A stretch of DNA of 64,000 bases from Desulfosporosinus sp. I2 (GTDB taxonomy: Bacteria > Bacillota > Desulfitobacteriia > Desulfitobacteriales > Desulfitobacteriaceae), in the NCBI RefSeq assembly GCF_000960765.1, contig NZ_JYNH01000003.1, positions 1-64,000 of the forward strand. Reading direction: 5' to 3'. This document shows positions 35,438-44,654 of the stretch, piece after piece. Both the position numbers and the translations under genes were made by a program. How positions within the stretch are numbered: the stretch's first letter is position 1; each line of letters opens with the position of its first letter. The notes under the pieces were generated by a model. It saw only the letters and a list, made by a program, of their open reading frames with translations, did no database searches and was not told the DNA's origin.

Positions 35438-36484
35438 ATGAAAAAACTATTCCCAGTTGTAATCGTTGGAGCAATGCTGTTCTTAGCAGGATGTGGTGCG
35501 AGTTCAAGTCCAGCCCCTAGTTCCAGTTCAGGTACACCAAGCGCCTCAGAAAAACAGCCTACCATCGGTGTTGCTATTTACAAATTTGATGACACATTTA
35601 TGACAGGTGTTCGTAATGCCATCTCCACTGCAGCTCAGGGCAAAGCAACCGTCGATATTGTGGATGGTCAAAACTCTCAGCCCACCCAAAATGATAAGAT
35701 TGACCTCTTCCTCAATAAAAAAGTCAATGCTCTGGCGATTAATCCAGTAGATCTCACAGCAGCTGGGGTGATCATTGACAAAGCTAAGGCCGCTAATACA
35801 CCGGTTGTCTTTTTTAATCGCGAGCCAATGGCTAGTGATATGCAGAAATGGGACAAAGTCTATTATGTAGGTGCTAAAGCCGAAGAATCCGGTATCATGC
35901 AAGGGCAAATCCTCGTAGATTATTGGAAAGCTCATCCTGAAATGGACAAGAATAAGGATGGCACAATGGATGTTGTCATTTTGACAGGCGAACCTGGACA
36001 TCCAGATGCCATTGCACGTACGAAATTCTCCGTTCAAGCCATCCAAGATGCTGGTATTAAAGTTAACATTCTTGCTCAAGATACCGCAATGTGGGATCGT
36101 TCCAAAGCTCAGGACAAAATGGCGGCTTTCTTAGGTGCCCAAGGTGAGAAAATCGAAGCCGTTCTTGGTAACAACGATGACATGGCCTTAGGAGCTATTG
36201 AAGCCTTGAAAGCTAAAGGGTACTTTGCCAACAATAAATTCATGCCGGTCGTCGGGGTAGATGCCACTGCGCCTGGTCTCCAAGCCTTGAAAGATGGTAC
36301 TCTTCTAGGCACTGTTCTCAATGATGCAAAAAATCAAGGCACTGCAACTTTGAACCTAGCTGTTGCTTTATCGAAAGGATTAACTCCAAGCAAAGATAAT
36401 GCTGGTTACGAGATTACAGACGGCAAATATGTTTGGGTTCCTTACAAGAAAATCCTCAAAGCCAATATGGCTGACGCTCAATAA
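35438..36484 (+). CDS. mglB: Galactose/methylgalactoside ABC transporter substrate-binding lipoprotein
   Basis: This 348-residue lipoprotein has a signal peptide with lipobox LAGC (Cys19), a Ser/Pro-rich linker and then a periplasmic-binding fold of the galactose/ribose type (GVAIYKFDDTFM, NPVDLTAAGVIIDKAK, FFNREP, NNDDMALGAIEALKA). It binds galactose or glucose outside the membrane and delivers it to MglAC. AAGGAGGATTACGC precedes the ATG. A terminator-like hairpin separates it from mglA, which would let it be made in excess. Confidence 0.92.
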   Translation: MKKLFPVVIVGAMLFLAGCGASSSPAPSSSSGTPSASEKQPTIGVAIYKFDDTFMTGVRNAISTAAQGKATVDIVDGQNSQPTQNDKIDLFLNKKVNALAINPVDLTAAGVIIDKAKAANTPVVFFNREPMASDMQKWDKVYYVGAKAEESGIMQGQILVDYWKAHPEMDKNKDGTMDVVILTGEPGHPDAIARTKFSVQAIQDAGIKVNILAQDTAMWDRSKAQDKMAAFLGAQGEKIEAVLGNNDDMALGAIEALKAKGYFANNKFMPVVGVDATAPGLQALKDGTLLGTVLNDAKNQGTATLNLAVALSKGLTPSKDNAGYEITDGKYVWVPYKKILKANMADAQ

Positions 36485-36518
36485 CCATCTTCTTCCGAAT
36501 ACCTACTTACAGCGAATC

Positions 36519-36561
36519 AAGCAAGGGGGCATGTTTTCGTCACGTTCCTCCTTGCTTTTTG
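36519..36561 (+). terminator. Leaky terminator between mglB and mglA
   Basis: AAGCAAGGGGG and CCTCCTTGCTT pair around a 17-base loop and are followed by TTTT. Partial termination here would favour mglB over mglAC transcripts. Confidence 0.65.
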
Positions 36562-36637
36562 AATTCCTTGGTTTAAATCATGTATAATGAAAAACAATCA
36601 TTTTTTCAGAATAGCATTGATCACAGGAGGCGTCAAA

Positions 36638-38155
36638 ATGCCTGAGAATAAATTCATATTGGAAATGAACAATGTTTCTAAGGATTTTCCTGGCGTAAAA
36701 GCGCTAGACGATGTTACCTTGCAGGTACGTCCTGGTACCGTGCACTCACTTATGGGGGAAAACGGTGCAGGAAAATCAACTCTTATGAAATGTCTTTTCG
36801 GAATCTATAGCCCTGACGCTGGTGAGATCCTCTTAAACGGTCAAAAAATTGAAATTAACAGTTCACGAGATGCGCTCGATCAGGGCATCTCCATGATTCA
36901 TCAAGAACTCCATCCTGTACCACGCCGCAACGTTATGGAAAACCTTTGGCTTGGTCGTTTTCCCGTCAAAAGCGTTGGACCTATCAAATTAATTGATGAC
37001 AAACGCATGTATCAAGATTCGATAGCTTTATTTGAAGACCTTGGCATGGATCTAGATCCTCATGTTCTTGTCGGATCCTTATCTGTGTCTAAAATACAGT
37101 CGATTGAGATAGCTAAAGCAGTGTCTTACCAAGCAAAAGTGATCGTGATGGATGAACCCACCTCCTCCTTAACGGGGACCGAAGTGGATCAACTCTTTAA
37201 AATTATTCAATCTTTAAAAAGCCGGGGAGTTTCAATTATCTACATCTCTCACAAAATTGAAGAAATTCTCGCAATCTCCGATGAAGTAACTATCATGCGC
37301 GATGGTAAACGCATTGGCTCATGGCTGGCTTCTGAACTAACAACCGACTCAATCATTTCTAAGATGGTGGGACGTGATCTTACCCAGCGATTTCCCGAAC
37401 ACCATAACATCCCTGGAGAAACCGTCCTGAGAGTGGAAGGGTTAACCTCCCCCTTTTCTAAAGCGTTTAAAGATGTCTCTTTTGATCTGCGCCAAGGTGA
37501 GATTTTGGGAATTGGGGGGCTAGTGGGCGCCCAACGAACAGAACTTATTGAAGCTCTTTTCGGTTTAAGAACCGTATCCTCTGGTAAGATCTTTATCAAG
37601 GGCAAACAAGTGAAAATCAAATCTCCCATGGATGCTAAAAAGCACAAAATTGCCTTGCTAACGGAAGAACGACGAGCCACAGGTATTTTTCCGGTTCTCC
37701 CGATTGTAGAAAATACAGTCATGGCGAATATGATCCGTTATGCCAGTCCTTATTTTCTTCTAAAACAGCTACCTATGAAGCAGGATGTACAGCAAAAAAT
37801 TGCCCGACTGCATATTAAAACCCCTTCCTCTGAAACTCAGATCAAAAACCTCTCCGGTGGAAATCAGCAAAAAGTGTTGATAGCTAGGTGGCTCCTTACT
37901 GAACCTGAAATCCTAATGCTGGATGAACCAACTCGAGGAATCGACGTAGGCGCAAAATTCGAAATTTATTCCATCATCGCCGACTTGGTTCAACAAGGGA
38001 AAAGCATTATCATGATCTCCTCCGAAATGCCCGAACTTATCGGTATGTCAGACAGGATCATGGTCATGTGTGAAGGTCGTCTGTCCGGTATCCTAGAAGG
38101 AAAGAACAGAACTGAAGAAGACATTATGCACCTCGCTACAAAGTTTATGGTTTGA
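36638..38155 (+). CDS. mglA: Galactose/methylgalactoside ABC transporter ATP-binding protein
   Basis: This 505-residue protein has two fused ABC domains. The first has Walker A GENGAGKS, signature LSVSKIQSIEIAKA and Walker B VIVMDEPTS. The second has a degenerate Walker A (GGLVGAQRTEL), signature LSGGNQQKVLIARWL and ILMLDEPTRG, as in sugar ABC transporters of the Mgl/Rbs group. AGGAGGCGTCAAA fixes the ATG at 36638; the frame is open from 36587. It lies between mglB and mglC. Confidence 0.92.
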   Translation: MPENKFILEMNNVSKDFPGVKALDDVTLQVRPGTVHSLMGENGAGKSTLMKCLFGIYSPDAGEILLNGQKIEINSSRDALDQGISMIHQELHPVPRRNVMENLWLGRFPVKSVGPIKLIDDKRMYQDSIALFEDLGMDLDPHVLVGSLSVSKIQSIEIAKAVSYQAKVIVMDEPTSSLTGTEVDQLFKIIQSLKSRGVSIIYISHKIEEILAISDEVTIMRDGKRIGSWLASELTTDSIISKMVGRDLTQRFPEHHNIPGETVLRVEGLTSPFSKAFKDVSFDLRQGEILGIGGLVGAQRTELIEALFGLRTVSSGKIFIKGKQVKIKSPMDAKKHKIALLTEERRATGIFPVLPIVENTVMANMIRYASPYFLLKQLPMKQDVQQKIARLHIKTPSSETQIKNLSGGNQQKVLIARWLLTEPEILMLDEPTRGIDVGAKFEIYSIIADLVQQGKSIIMISSEMPELIGMSDRIMVMCEGRLSGILEGKNRTEEDIMHLATKFMV

Positions 38156-38170
38156 CAGGAGGAGTCTTAA

Positions 38171-39199
38171 ATGAAAACTAATAATGCTACTAATGCCAAC
38201 AGAGTTGGTAGTTTCTTTTTTCAGTATGCAATCTATTTTGTGCTGGTTTTTCTAGTTTTAGGAATCACAGCGATTGATCCGAGTTTCTGGTCCATTAATA
38301 GTTTGCATGATATCTTATTACAATCTTCAACTCGGGCCATCATTGCCTTAGGAGCGGCATTCGTATTGATCACGGGCGGTGTGGACCTTTCTGCAGGCCG
38401 CATGGTCGGATTTGCTGCTGTATTGTCAGCATCCATGCTTCAAATTCAGGAATACTCTCATCGGTTTTACCCGGGTCTACCTGATTTACCTTTATGGGTA
38501 CCAGTCTTGATTGCGATCTTTGTTGGACTGCTGGTAGGTTTAATCAATGGGGTGATTGTCTCTCGATTCAGTGTTCCTCCCTTCATCGCAACCTTAGGCT
38601 CGATGGTCGCGGTCTTAGGTCTAAACTCACTTTACTTCGATATGAAACCTAACCAATCTCAGCCAATTGGTGGACTTCGACCGGATTTCACTTCAACCCT
38701 AGGTAGCGGTTATATCGGCAGCGGCGTTTATTCCATCCCCTACATCGTTATTATCGCGCTCCTAGTCGCTGGGCTTGTTTGGGTTATCTTCAACAAAACC
38801 ATCTTAGGCAAAAGCATGTATGCGATTGGAGGGAATATCCAAGCAGCGATTGTTTCTGGAATTAATGTCAAGCGCGTCCTCCTTTACGTGTATGCTGCTG
38901 CTGGAGCCCTTTACGGCCTGGCAGGAGTCATGGAGGCTGCCAGGACGGGTGGAGCCACGAGTAGCTACGGCAATATGTACGAATTGGATGCCATTGCGGC
39001 CTGTGTCGTGGGTGGAGTATCCACTGCCGGAGGCATCGGTACCGTACCAGGTGTCCTCGTCGGGGTTTTGATTTTCGGAGTAATTAACTATGGACTCACG
39101 TATATCGGCGTAAGCCCCTACTGGCAATTAATTATCAAAGGATTAATCATTATTGTAGCTGTAGCTTTTGATATTAGAAAGTATCTCACAAAGAAATAA
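38171..39199 (+). CDS. mglC: Galactose/methylgalactoside ABC transporter permease
   Basis: This 342-residue integral membrane protein has about nine hydrophobic segments and the family motifs ITGGVDLSAGRMVGFAAVL and GVSTAGGIGTVPGVLVGVLI. It forms the membrane channel for the MglB-delivered sugar. It starts 15 bp after mglA with AGGAGGAGTCTTAA upstream. A strong terminator follows. Confidence 0.92.
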   Translation: MKTNNATNANRVGSFFFQYAIYFVLVFLVLGITAIDPSFWSINSLHDILLQSSTRAIIALGAAFVLITGGVDLSAGRMVGFAAVLSASMLQIQEYSHRFYPGLPDLPLWVPVLIAIFVGLLVGLINGVIVSRFSVPPFIATLGSMVAVLGLNSLYFDMKPNQSQPIGGLRPDFTSTLGSGYIGSGVYSIPYIVIIALLVAGLVWVIFNKTILGKSMYAIGGNIQAAIVSGINVKRVLLYVYAAAGALYGLAGVMEAARTGGATSSYGNMYELDAIAACVVGGVSTAGGIGTVPGVLVGVLIFGVINYGLTYIGVSPYWQLIIKGLIIIVAVAFDIRKYLTKK

Positions 39200-39301
39200 G
39201 CCCTTCAGCCATGCTGTCATCCACGATCTTCAATGATCTGCCTTAGTGGAAGACAACCTACTTGTATTAAGGCTTAACGTTCGTTCAATTGTTCTTAGCA
39301 T

Positions 39302-39346
39302 AAAAGGGGATGTGCCGAAACTTTAAGTTTCGTTACATCCCCTTTT
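39302..39346. terminator. Bidirectional terminator after mglC
   Basis: AAAAGGGGATGT and ACATCCCCTTTT form the outer stem, extended by GAAAC/GTTTC around a TTTAA loop. It separates the converging mgl and gal operons. Confidence 0.85.
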
Positions 39347-39419
39347 CGTTCCCGATTTCTAGCTCCCCACCATTATGATATAATTTCAAGCTTAGGTACA
39401 CCCCTTTATTTCTAACTCC

Positions 39420-40661
39420 CTAAATCAGAAAATCTACATTTCCCAGCCCTGCTGGAGTAAACAGCTTTATTAATGATAAAGTAAAAGCACCGATGGCAAA
39501 GGAATTCTCACCTAATTCCGAGATAGCAATCGTGACGGCATCTGCCGGCTTAGTTAAGGCGCGCTTTTCGAGCGTTTTAAGTAACGGTTTCAGAATAAAA
39601 TTTTCAGCCCTCGATATTCCACCGCTCAAAATAATCAAGGCAGGATTTAAGGTGTTGATGAGATTGGTAAGTCCGATCCCCAGATAACGCCCGGTATCTG
39701 CCAATACTTCAATAGCCACTTGGTCACCAAGCTGAGCAGCTCGATAGAGCATTTTTCCGTCAATTTTATCTAAATCACCTGCCACCCAATCCTCAATCAT
39801 GGAATCCTTCCCGCTACGTATAGCCTTTTGAGCTCTACGAGTAAGGGCTGACCCTCCGACCATCGTCTCAAGACAACCATAATTACCACAACTGCACTTC
39901 GGCCCATTACTGTCAATCGTTGTATGGCCAATCTCACCTGCTGTGAAAGACGTTCCCCGATAGAGCTTATTATCAATAATAATACCTGCTCCAACCCCAG
40001 TGCCGACATGGACGCAAATAAAATTTAAAACTCCAGTCCCCTTGCCAAACCAACTTTCAGCTAAGGCCTGGGCCCGAACATCATTTTCAACTTCGACGGG
40101 TAATTTGAACCTTTTTTCCAGAGCCGATTTGATCGGAATATGGCGCAGATTAAGATGGGGGGCGAACAAAGATAGCCCCTGCTCGGGATCGACAAGACCG
40201 TGCATACCGACACCGATTCCTAAAAACGGTTCTCGGCTGGGATGGGTACTTTGCATGACCTCCTGTACGGCGGTTTCCAAGGTCAACAAGAATTGCTCGC
40301 TCGTCTGGTTATCCGCATACTGCATTTCTACCTGTTTCACGACTCTACCGTCGAGGTGCGCTGTCACGGCTTTTACCCTTTTTGCCCCGGCATACACACC
40401 GATAACGTAAAATGCCGACGAATTAATGCGCAGTAAGATCGGTTTTCTCCCACCCGTCGATTCTCCTAAAGTGCTTTCCACGACAAGATGGGCCTCAATC
40501 AATTCGCCCACTAGATTAGTCACCGTGGGGGGCGTTAGCTTTGTCAACTTGGCAATTTTCGATCGAGAAATCGGGGCATACTGTCTTACAACATTGAGAA
40601 TCGCAGATTTATTCAGAGATTTCATACCCTGGAAGCTACCCACCGGAATCATTTCACTCAC
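39420..40661 (-). CDS. ROK-family transcriptional repressor (NagC/XylR type)
   Basis: This 413-residue protein has an N-terminal winged helix-turn-helix (RSKIAKLTKLTPPTVTNLV) and a ROK sugar-binding domain with VHVGTGVGAGIIIDN and the zinc site CSCGNYGCLE. It is the last gene of the minus-strand galT-galK cluster and faces mglC. I infer that it represses the galactose genes and responds to a sugar. GGGGTGAAACGGTGAGTGAAATG stands at the start region, with an AUG 70 bp after the M24-like gene. Confidence 0.88.
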   Translation of the reverse strand: MSEMIPVGSFQGMKSLNKSAILNVVRQYAPISRSKIAKLTKLTPPTVTNLVGELIEAHLVVESTLGESTGGRKPILLRINSSAFYVIGVYAGAKRVKAVTAHLDGRVVKQVEMQYADNQTSEQFLLTLETAVQEVMQSTHPSREPFLGIGVGMHGLVDPEQGLSLFAPHLNLRHIPIKSALEKRFKLPVEVENDVRAQALAESWFGKGTGVLNFICVHVGTGVGAGIIIDNKLYRGTSFTAGEIGHTTIDSNGPKCSCGNYGCLETMVGGSALTRRAQKAIRSGKDSMIEDWVAGDLDKIDGKMLYRAAQLGDQVAIEVLADTGRYLGIGLTNLINTLNPALIILSGGISRAENFILKPLLKTLEKRALTKPADAVTIAISELGENSFAIGAFTLSLIKLFTPAGLGNVDFLI

Positions 40662-40730
40662 CGTTTCACCCCCCTTATATCCTTATTAAACTACATTCAC
40701 TAAATCTAAATCGAGCTTTATAATTTCTAT

Positions 40731-41832
40731 TTATCGTTGAAGTATATCGGGTCGAAAGTATAAATGTCCATTTCTTTCGATCTGGATATACTCCCATTCC
40801 CCAGTATGAGTAAGAAATTCCGGACCATGTTCCGTGACCAACAAGGTGTCCTCAGACTTTAAGCCCTGGAGAGATGGGTTCCAGGCAAAAGCCTGATGGC
40901 ACTGCACATTACCCGCACTGTCTAAGTTCGCTAAAAACTCCCTTGAAGCATATCCAGTCGGTCCGCCTTGATGAAGATAACGCCAATCCTCAGGATGGCC
41001 CCATTGATGGTAGGCCTCAACCCCCTGCCGAAAAACCTCTTTAATAGGTACGCCAGGGCGAGTAGCCAAATTGAAAGCCAAGTCGATCTCTGCCAATTTG
41101 CGCCTTTTTTTCCTGAAGTTCTTCGGGAAGAGCCCCAAAATGAACAAAACGAGTCGCGTTAGCCACTAAACCCCATTTTTCTCCACAGAGAACTACCATC
41201 GCGTAACGGTCCAGCTTCTTCTCTGTGGGAATGGGGTGGCGATACTGATAAATTCGGCGATCCGTAGCCACTAGTAAGACTTGGGTCTGAATACCTAAAC
41301 TTGCTACGTTCACAGCGAGAAGCGCTTGAATCTCAAATTCAGTCATGCCTGGTTCAATCCTACGACATGTCGACTCCAAAGCCTGAGCAACTTTCCTCGA
41401 TAGCCAACGGTAACGGTTAATTTCATTCATATTTAACACGTAAGTTAGTTCCGCTAATTCTTGGCTCAAATCGATTCCTACCGTGTTTGGAATCGTCTGA
41501 GGACAGACATCCATCCCTATCGTTTTCCCTTGACATAACGAACTAAGCGCTCCATTATGCCCCTCATACCACTCCGGTGTTATCCATTCACACTCCAGAT
41601 CCGTCAACTCTTCCTCTTGTATCCGAGCAAATTCCATCTTAGTCGTAATACAATACACTCTGTCCCTGAAGATTAGCAAATCAGCGACTCCAAGTTCTAT
41701 GTTAGTCATGATATAGTTCGACTTCCCATTGGTCAACCAAGAAAAACTTCGGCGTTTTCGAAGGAGTACCCCGTCCAAATCCTTCTCTACCATGAGATTT
41801 CTAATCTTTTCAATCTTCTCTTCGGTCGTCAT
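40731..41832 (-). pseudogene. M24 (creatinase/aminopeptidase P-like) protein, frameshifted, metal ligands missing
   Basis: Two overlapping frames together encode one ~365-residue protein of the M24 fold. The first frame (41832 to about 41110) ends with FVHFGALPEELQEK; the second continues RRKLAEIDLAFNLATRPG to the end. The shift falls in a run of seven A residues (T run at 41105-41111 on the plus strand). One A less would restore the frame. The usual metal-ligand Asp residues of M24 peptidases are replaced in MVVLCGEKWGLVANATRFVHFG, so even the intact protein is probably not a peptidase. It lies between galK and the ROK regulator. Confidence 0.75.
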
Positions 41833-41876
41833 TTTAAATCCCCCGCTCTGACCGTCACTAAGGTCACCACCCTCTT

Positions 41877-43058
41877 CTACCTTCCCTTTAGTTCTCGGGC
41901 TCCGTCTCCACTATTGCAATGATAAAATGTCGGGTTCAGACCGGTCTTGCCCTTATATCCTCTGGTCACCTGAGCTTTAAAATCACTCACGGCCTCTGTA
42001 TGAACCAAACTCACGGTACACCCGCCAAAGCCGGCACCCGTCATTCTCGTACCTAAACATCCCTCGACTCGACGTGCCTCCTCAAAAAGTGCATCCAGTT
42101 CTGGACCTGTCACTTCAAAGAGATCCCGCAGAGACTCGTGGGACTCGATCATATATTGGCCAAAATCCTGGATATTCCCTGCTTCTAAGGCCAAGGTCGA
42201 AGCTAGAGTACGCTCGTTTTCATGAATCACATGGTCAAGACGTTTTTTAACCTCTGGTACTGTTACATACTTCTTTGCCACTTGCCATTGAGCAAGCGAG
42301 ACATTACCTAAATTAACAAACCCCGCAAGTTGATTTCTGACAATATTAACCCCTTCCTCGCACTCACGCCTTCGTAGATTATAGTTTGACTCTGTCAAAC
42401 TTCGCTGTTTATTTGAGTTGGTGATGATAAGCTGATAGTCTCCCAAGGACAAGGGAACATAGCGATATTCCATGGTGTCACATTTCAAAAGCACAGCGTT
42501 CCCCGCCTGCCCCATGCCTGAAGCAAACTGATCCATGATCCCGCAATTAACCCCGACAAATTGATTTTCGGCACGCTGAGCCAGTTTAGTCAGTTCAATT
42601 AAAGAATAATCGAGAGATTCAACCTGATTCAGAGCCGTTGCTGTCACCATTTCTATCGAAGCAGAAGAGGACAACCCTGCCGCTTTGGGGATATTCCCAT
42701 CGTATAAAATATCGTAACCTGATAAGCGCACCTTAAAACGATTAAATTCTCTGAAGACCCCTTTAGGATAATTTGCCCATCCGTCAGCCTGCCGGTATAC
42801 AACTTTATCCGCGTCAATCTCTACCTTCCCAGCAAAACTTGTCGATGCAAGGCGAAACGTTCGATCTCTGCGTGGATGAACAACCGCCCAGGTTCCATAC
42901 GTTAAGGCCAGGGGCAATACATACCCTCCCGTAAAATCTGTGTGTTCTCCAATTAAATTCACTCGGCCTGGGGCAAAGAAGAATCTCAGTTCTTCTCCGC
43001 TATCGCCATAGCCAAAGACTTTTGCAAAGGTCTGTCTCAGTGTGTCTAGTCCCGGCAT
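41877..43058 (-). CDS. galK: Galactokinase
   Basis: This 393-residue GHMP kinase shows the galactokinase signature GRVNLIGEHTDFTGGYVLPL, the ATP motif GLSSSASIEM and the C-terminal GAGFGGCTVSLV. It phosphorylates galactose to galactose-1-phosphate. It overlaps the end of galT by 13 bp and is followed by the M24-like gene. The ATG at 43058 lies within the galT end. Confidence 0.93.
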   Translation of the reverse strand: MPGLDTLRQTFAKVFGYGDSGEELRFFFAPGRVNLIGEHTDFTGGYVLPLALTYGTWAVVHPRRDRTFRLASTSFAGKVEIDADKVVYRQADGWANYPKGVFREFNRFKVRLSGYDILYDGNIPKAAGLSSSASIEMVTATALNQVESLDYSLIELTKLAQRAENQFVGVNCGIMDQFASGMGQAGNAVLLKCDTMEYRYVPLSLGDYQLIITNSNKQRSLTESNYNLRRRECEEGVNIVRNQLAGFVNLGNVSLAQWQVAKKYVTVPEVKKRLDHVIHENERTLASTLALEAGNIQDFGQYMIESHESLRDLFEVTGPELDALFEEARRVEGCLGTRMTGAGFGGCTVSLVHTEAVSDFKAQVTRGYKGKTGLNPTFYHCNSGDGARELKGR

Positions 43059-44041
43059 TTATCGATCCGCCCCTCTTGCTCGAGATACTCTTGAAACGAC
43101 TTGCGCAGATTTTTCGAGGTCTCTTCTACTGCTAGCGGGTTTGCCGGCGCCCAAGCACCCATTTCAGACGAAGCATAATATTTTAATTTGCTTTCATCTC
43201 TCATAGGGGAATAAAATTCAATATGAAAGTGATAATAATCCTTCACAGCCTGCCCATGAACTGGGCGTTGATGAATGACCATCATATATGGAAACAATCG
43301 ATGAAATAAAGTATCCATGGCGCCCGTCATACATTTTAGCATGAGGGCCAAACTTCGTTTTTCTTCCTGAGTGAAATCAGTCAGAGCTGTCTTATGGTTT
43401 TTACTAACGATAAATAACCCGTATGGGTAATCCGTAAAGAAGGGTATATACGCTAAAAAATGTTCATTCTCATAAATCACACGCTTCTGAAAATCTAATT
43501 CAGCTTGATTCATATCACAAATTAAGCACGACCCGTGTGTGGTGTAATAAGTATGGCAATTCTCGAGTTCCGTGCGGATTTTTAAAGGGATCCAAGAATA
43601 AGCATAAATCTGGCCATGAGGATGAGGCATCGTCACACCGCATTCTTCTCCTCGATTCTCGAAAATCATGATATATTCATGGTTCGCCTCCTGACTCAAG
43701 GCCACAAACCGATTCGTCCATAAATCAATTAATTTCTCCAGATGCTCTACCGAAAGCTCTGGAAGTGTCGTGGTATGATTGGGGGAATAGAGGATAACCT
43801 CACACTTGCCGTACGCTCGCTTGGTTTTATACAAGGCAGACCCTACCTGATCCGCCTCGGGCGGGTTAGACATAAGTGCAGGAAAATCGTTATCGTATTT
43901 AAGAACATCATAATGTTCGGGAACCTTCCCCGAGCCCGGACAAAAAGGACATCCCCCCTTGGGCATATTCGGTCGGTTTTGCCTGTGAGTTGCCACCATG
44001 GTCCAATCCCCTAATAATGGGTTATAACGCAATTCAGTCAT
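43046..44041 (-). CDS. galT: Galactose-1-phosphate uridylyltransferase, class I
   Basis: This 331-residue class I GalT has the active-site HPHGQ in MPHPHGQIYAYSW near residue 160, an N-terminal zinc motif CPFCPGSG and a second zinc/His region near HFHIEFYSP. It exchanges UMP between UDP-glucose and galactose-1-phosphate. First gene of the minus-strand gal cluster; GGAGGGGCC precedes the ATG. No galE is in the window. Confidence 0.93.
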   Translation of the reverse strand: MTELRYNPLLGDWTMVATHRQNRPNMPKGGCPFCPGSGKVPEHYDVLKYDNDFPALMSNPPEADQVGSALYKTKRAYGKCEVILYSPNHTTTLPELSVEHLEKLIDLWTNRFVALSQEANHEYIMIFENRGEECGVTMPHPHGQIYAYSWIPLKIRTELENCHTYYTTHGSCLICDMNQAELDFQKRVIYENEHFLAYIPFFTDYPYGLFIVSKNHKTALTDFTQEEKRSLALMLKCMTGAMDTLFHRLFPYMMVIHQRPVHGQAVKDYYHFHIEFYSPMRDESKLKYYASSEMGAWAPANPLAVEETSKNLRKSFQEYLEQEGRIDKCRD

Positions 44042-44296
44042 GGCCCCTCCTCTATAATAGCTATAAATTTGTTTTTAAGCTTTGCGCATTTGATTTTTCC
44101 TATTCCTATTATAATCTATTAATTTAATTTAATTAAGTAAGTATTAAAAATTTTTCCTTTTTGTCAGTCATTTAATGTCATTTTATGTTTAAATCTATCT
44201 AAAAAAGTCAAAAAAGACGCCTGTCAAATATTATCTAACAAGCGTTTGAGGACTATATTAAGTTTAATGGGTTGGCCCCATCCAAATTCCACCTTC

Positions 44297-44632
44297 TTAG
44301 CTGGTTACGTTGACACTTGCCATTTGTGGCAATGCCAAACCGGCCGCCACTTCTACAGTTTTTAAAATCCCTGACACTCCAGGACAACTGGGATGCGGGC
44401 TATATTTCGCAAAAACTTCGTAAACCTTCCCCGTATGGAGTTTATTTAGAATTTCCTGGTAGGCATCAACTTCGGTTAACTCTTTGGCAATCTTTTGGTA
44501 ATTAGGACAATCACTTTTAATTTCCAACCTTATCCTTTTACTTCTTCGAGAATTTGATTGACTATCATCACTCACTGCTTTGACACTAATGGTGAAACCG
44601 CAGACCCCACAGTTAATAATTCCTGTTGCCAT
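44297..44632 (-). CDS. DUF6951-type small cysteine-containing protein
   Basis: This 111-residue protein starts MATGIINCGVCGFTISVKA, has further cysteines (DCPNY, SCPG) and ends NVTS. It resembles DUF6951 proteins, of unknown function, often seen near corrinoid methyltransferase genes. GGAGGGATTAAG fixes the ATG at 44632. It follows an interrupted MFS gene at the end of the one-carbon locus. Confidence 0.65.
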   Translation of the reverse strand: MATGIINCGVCGFTISVKAVSDDSQSNSRRSKRIRLEIKSDCPNYQKIAKELTEVDAYQEILNKLHTGKVYEVFAKYSPHPSCPGVSGILKTVEVAAGLALPQMASVNVTS

Positions 44633-44654
44633 CTTAATCCCTCCAATACCCTGA

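Noticed and set aside
41100-41115. Programmed -1 frameshift at A AAA AAG in the M24-like gene
   Set aside because: The slippery heptamer is in the right phase, but the downstream frame needs a +1 shift, so -1 slippage would not join the parts.
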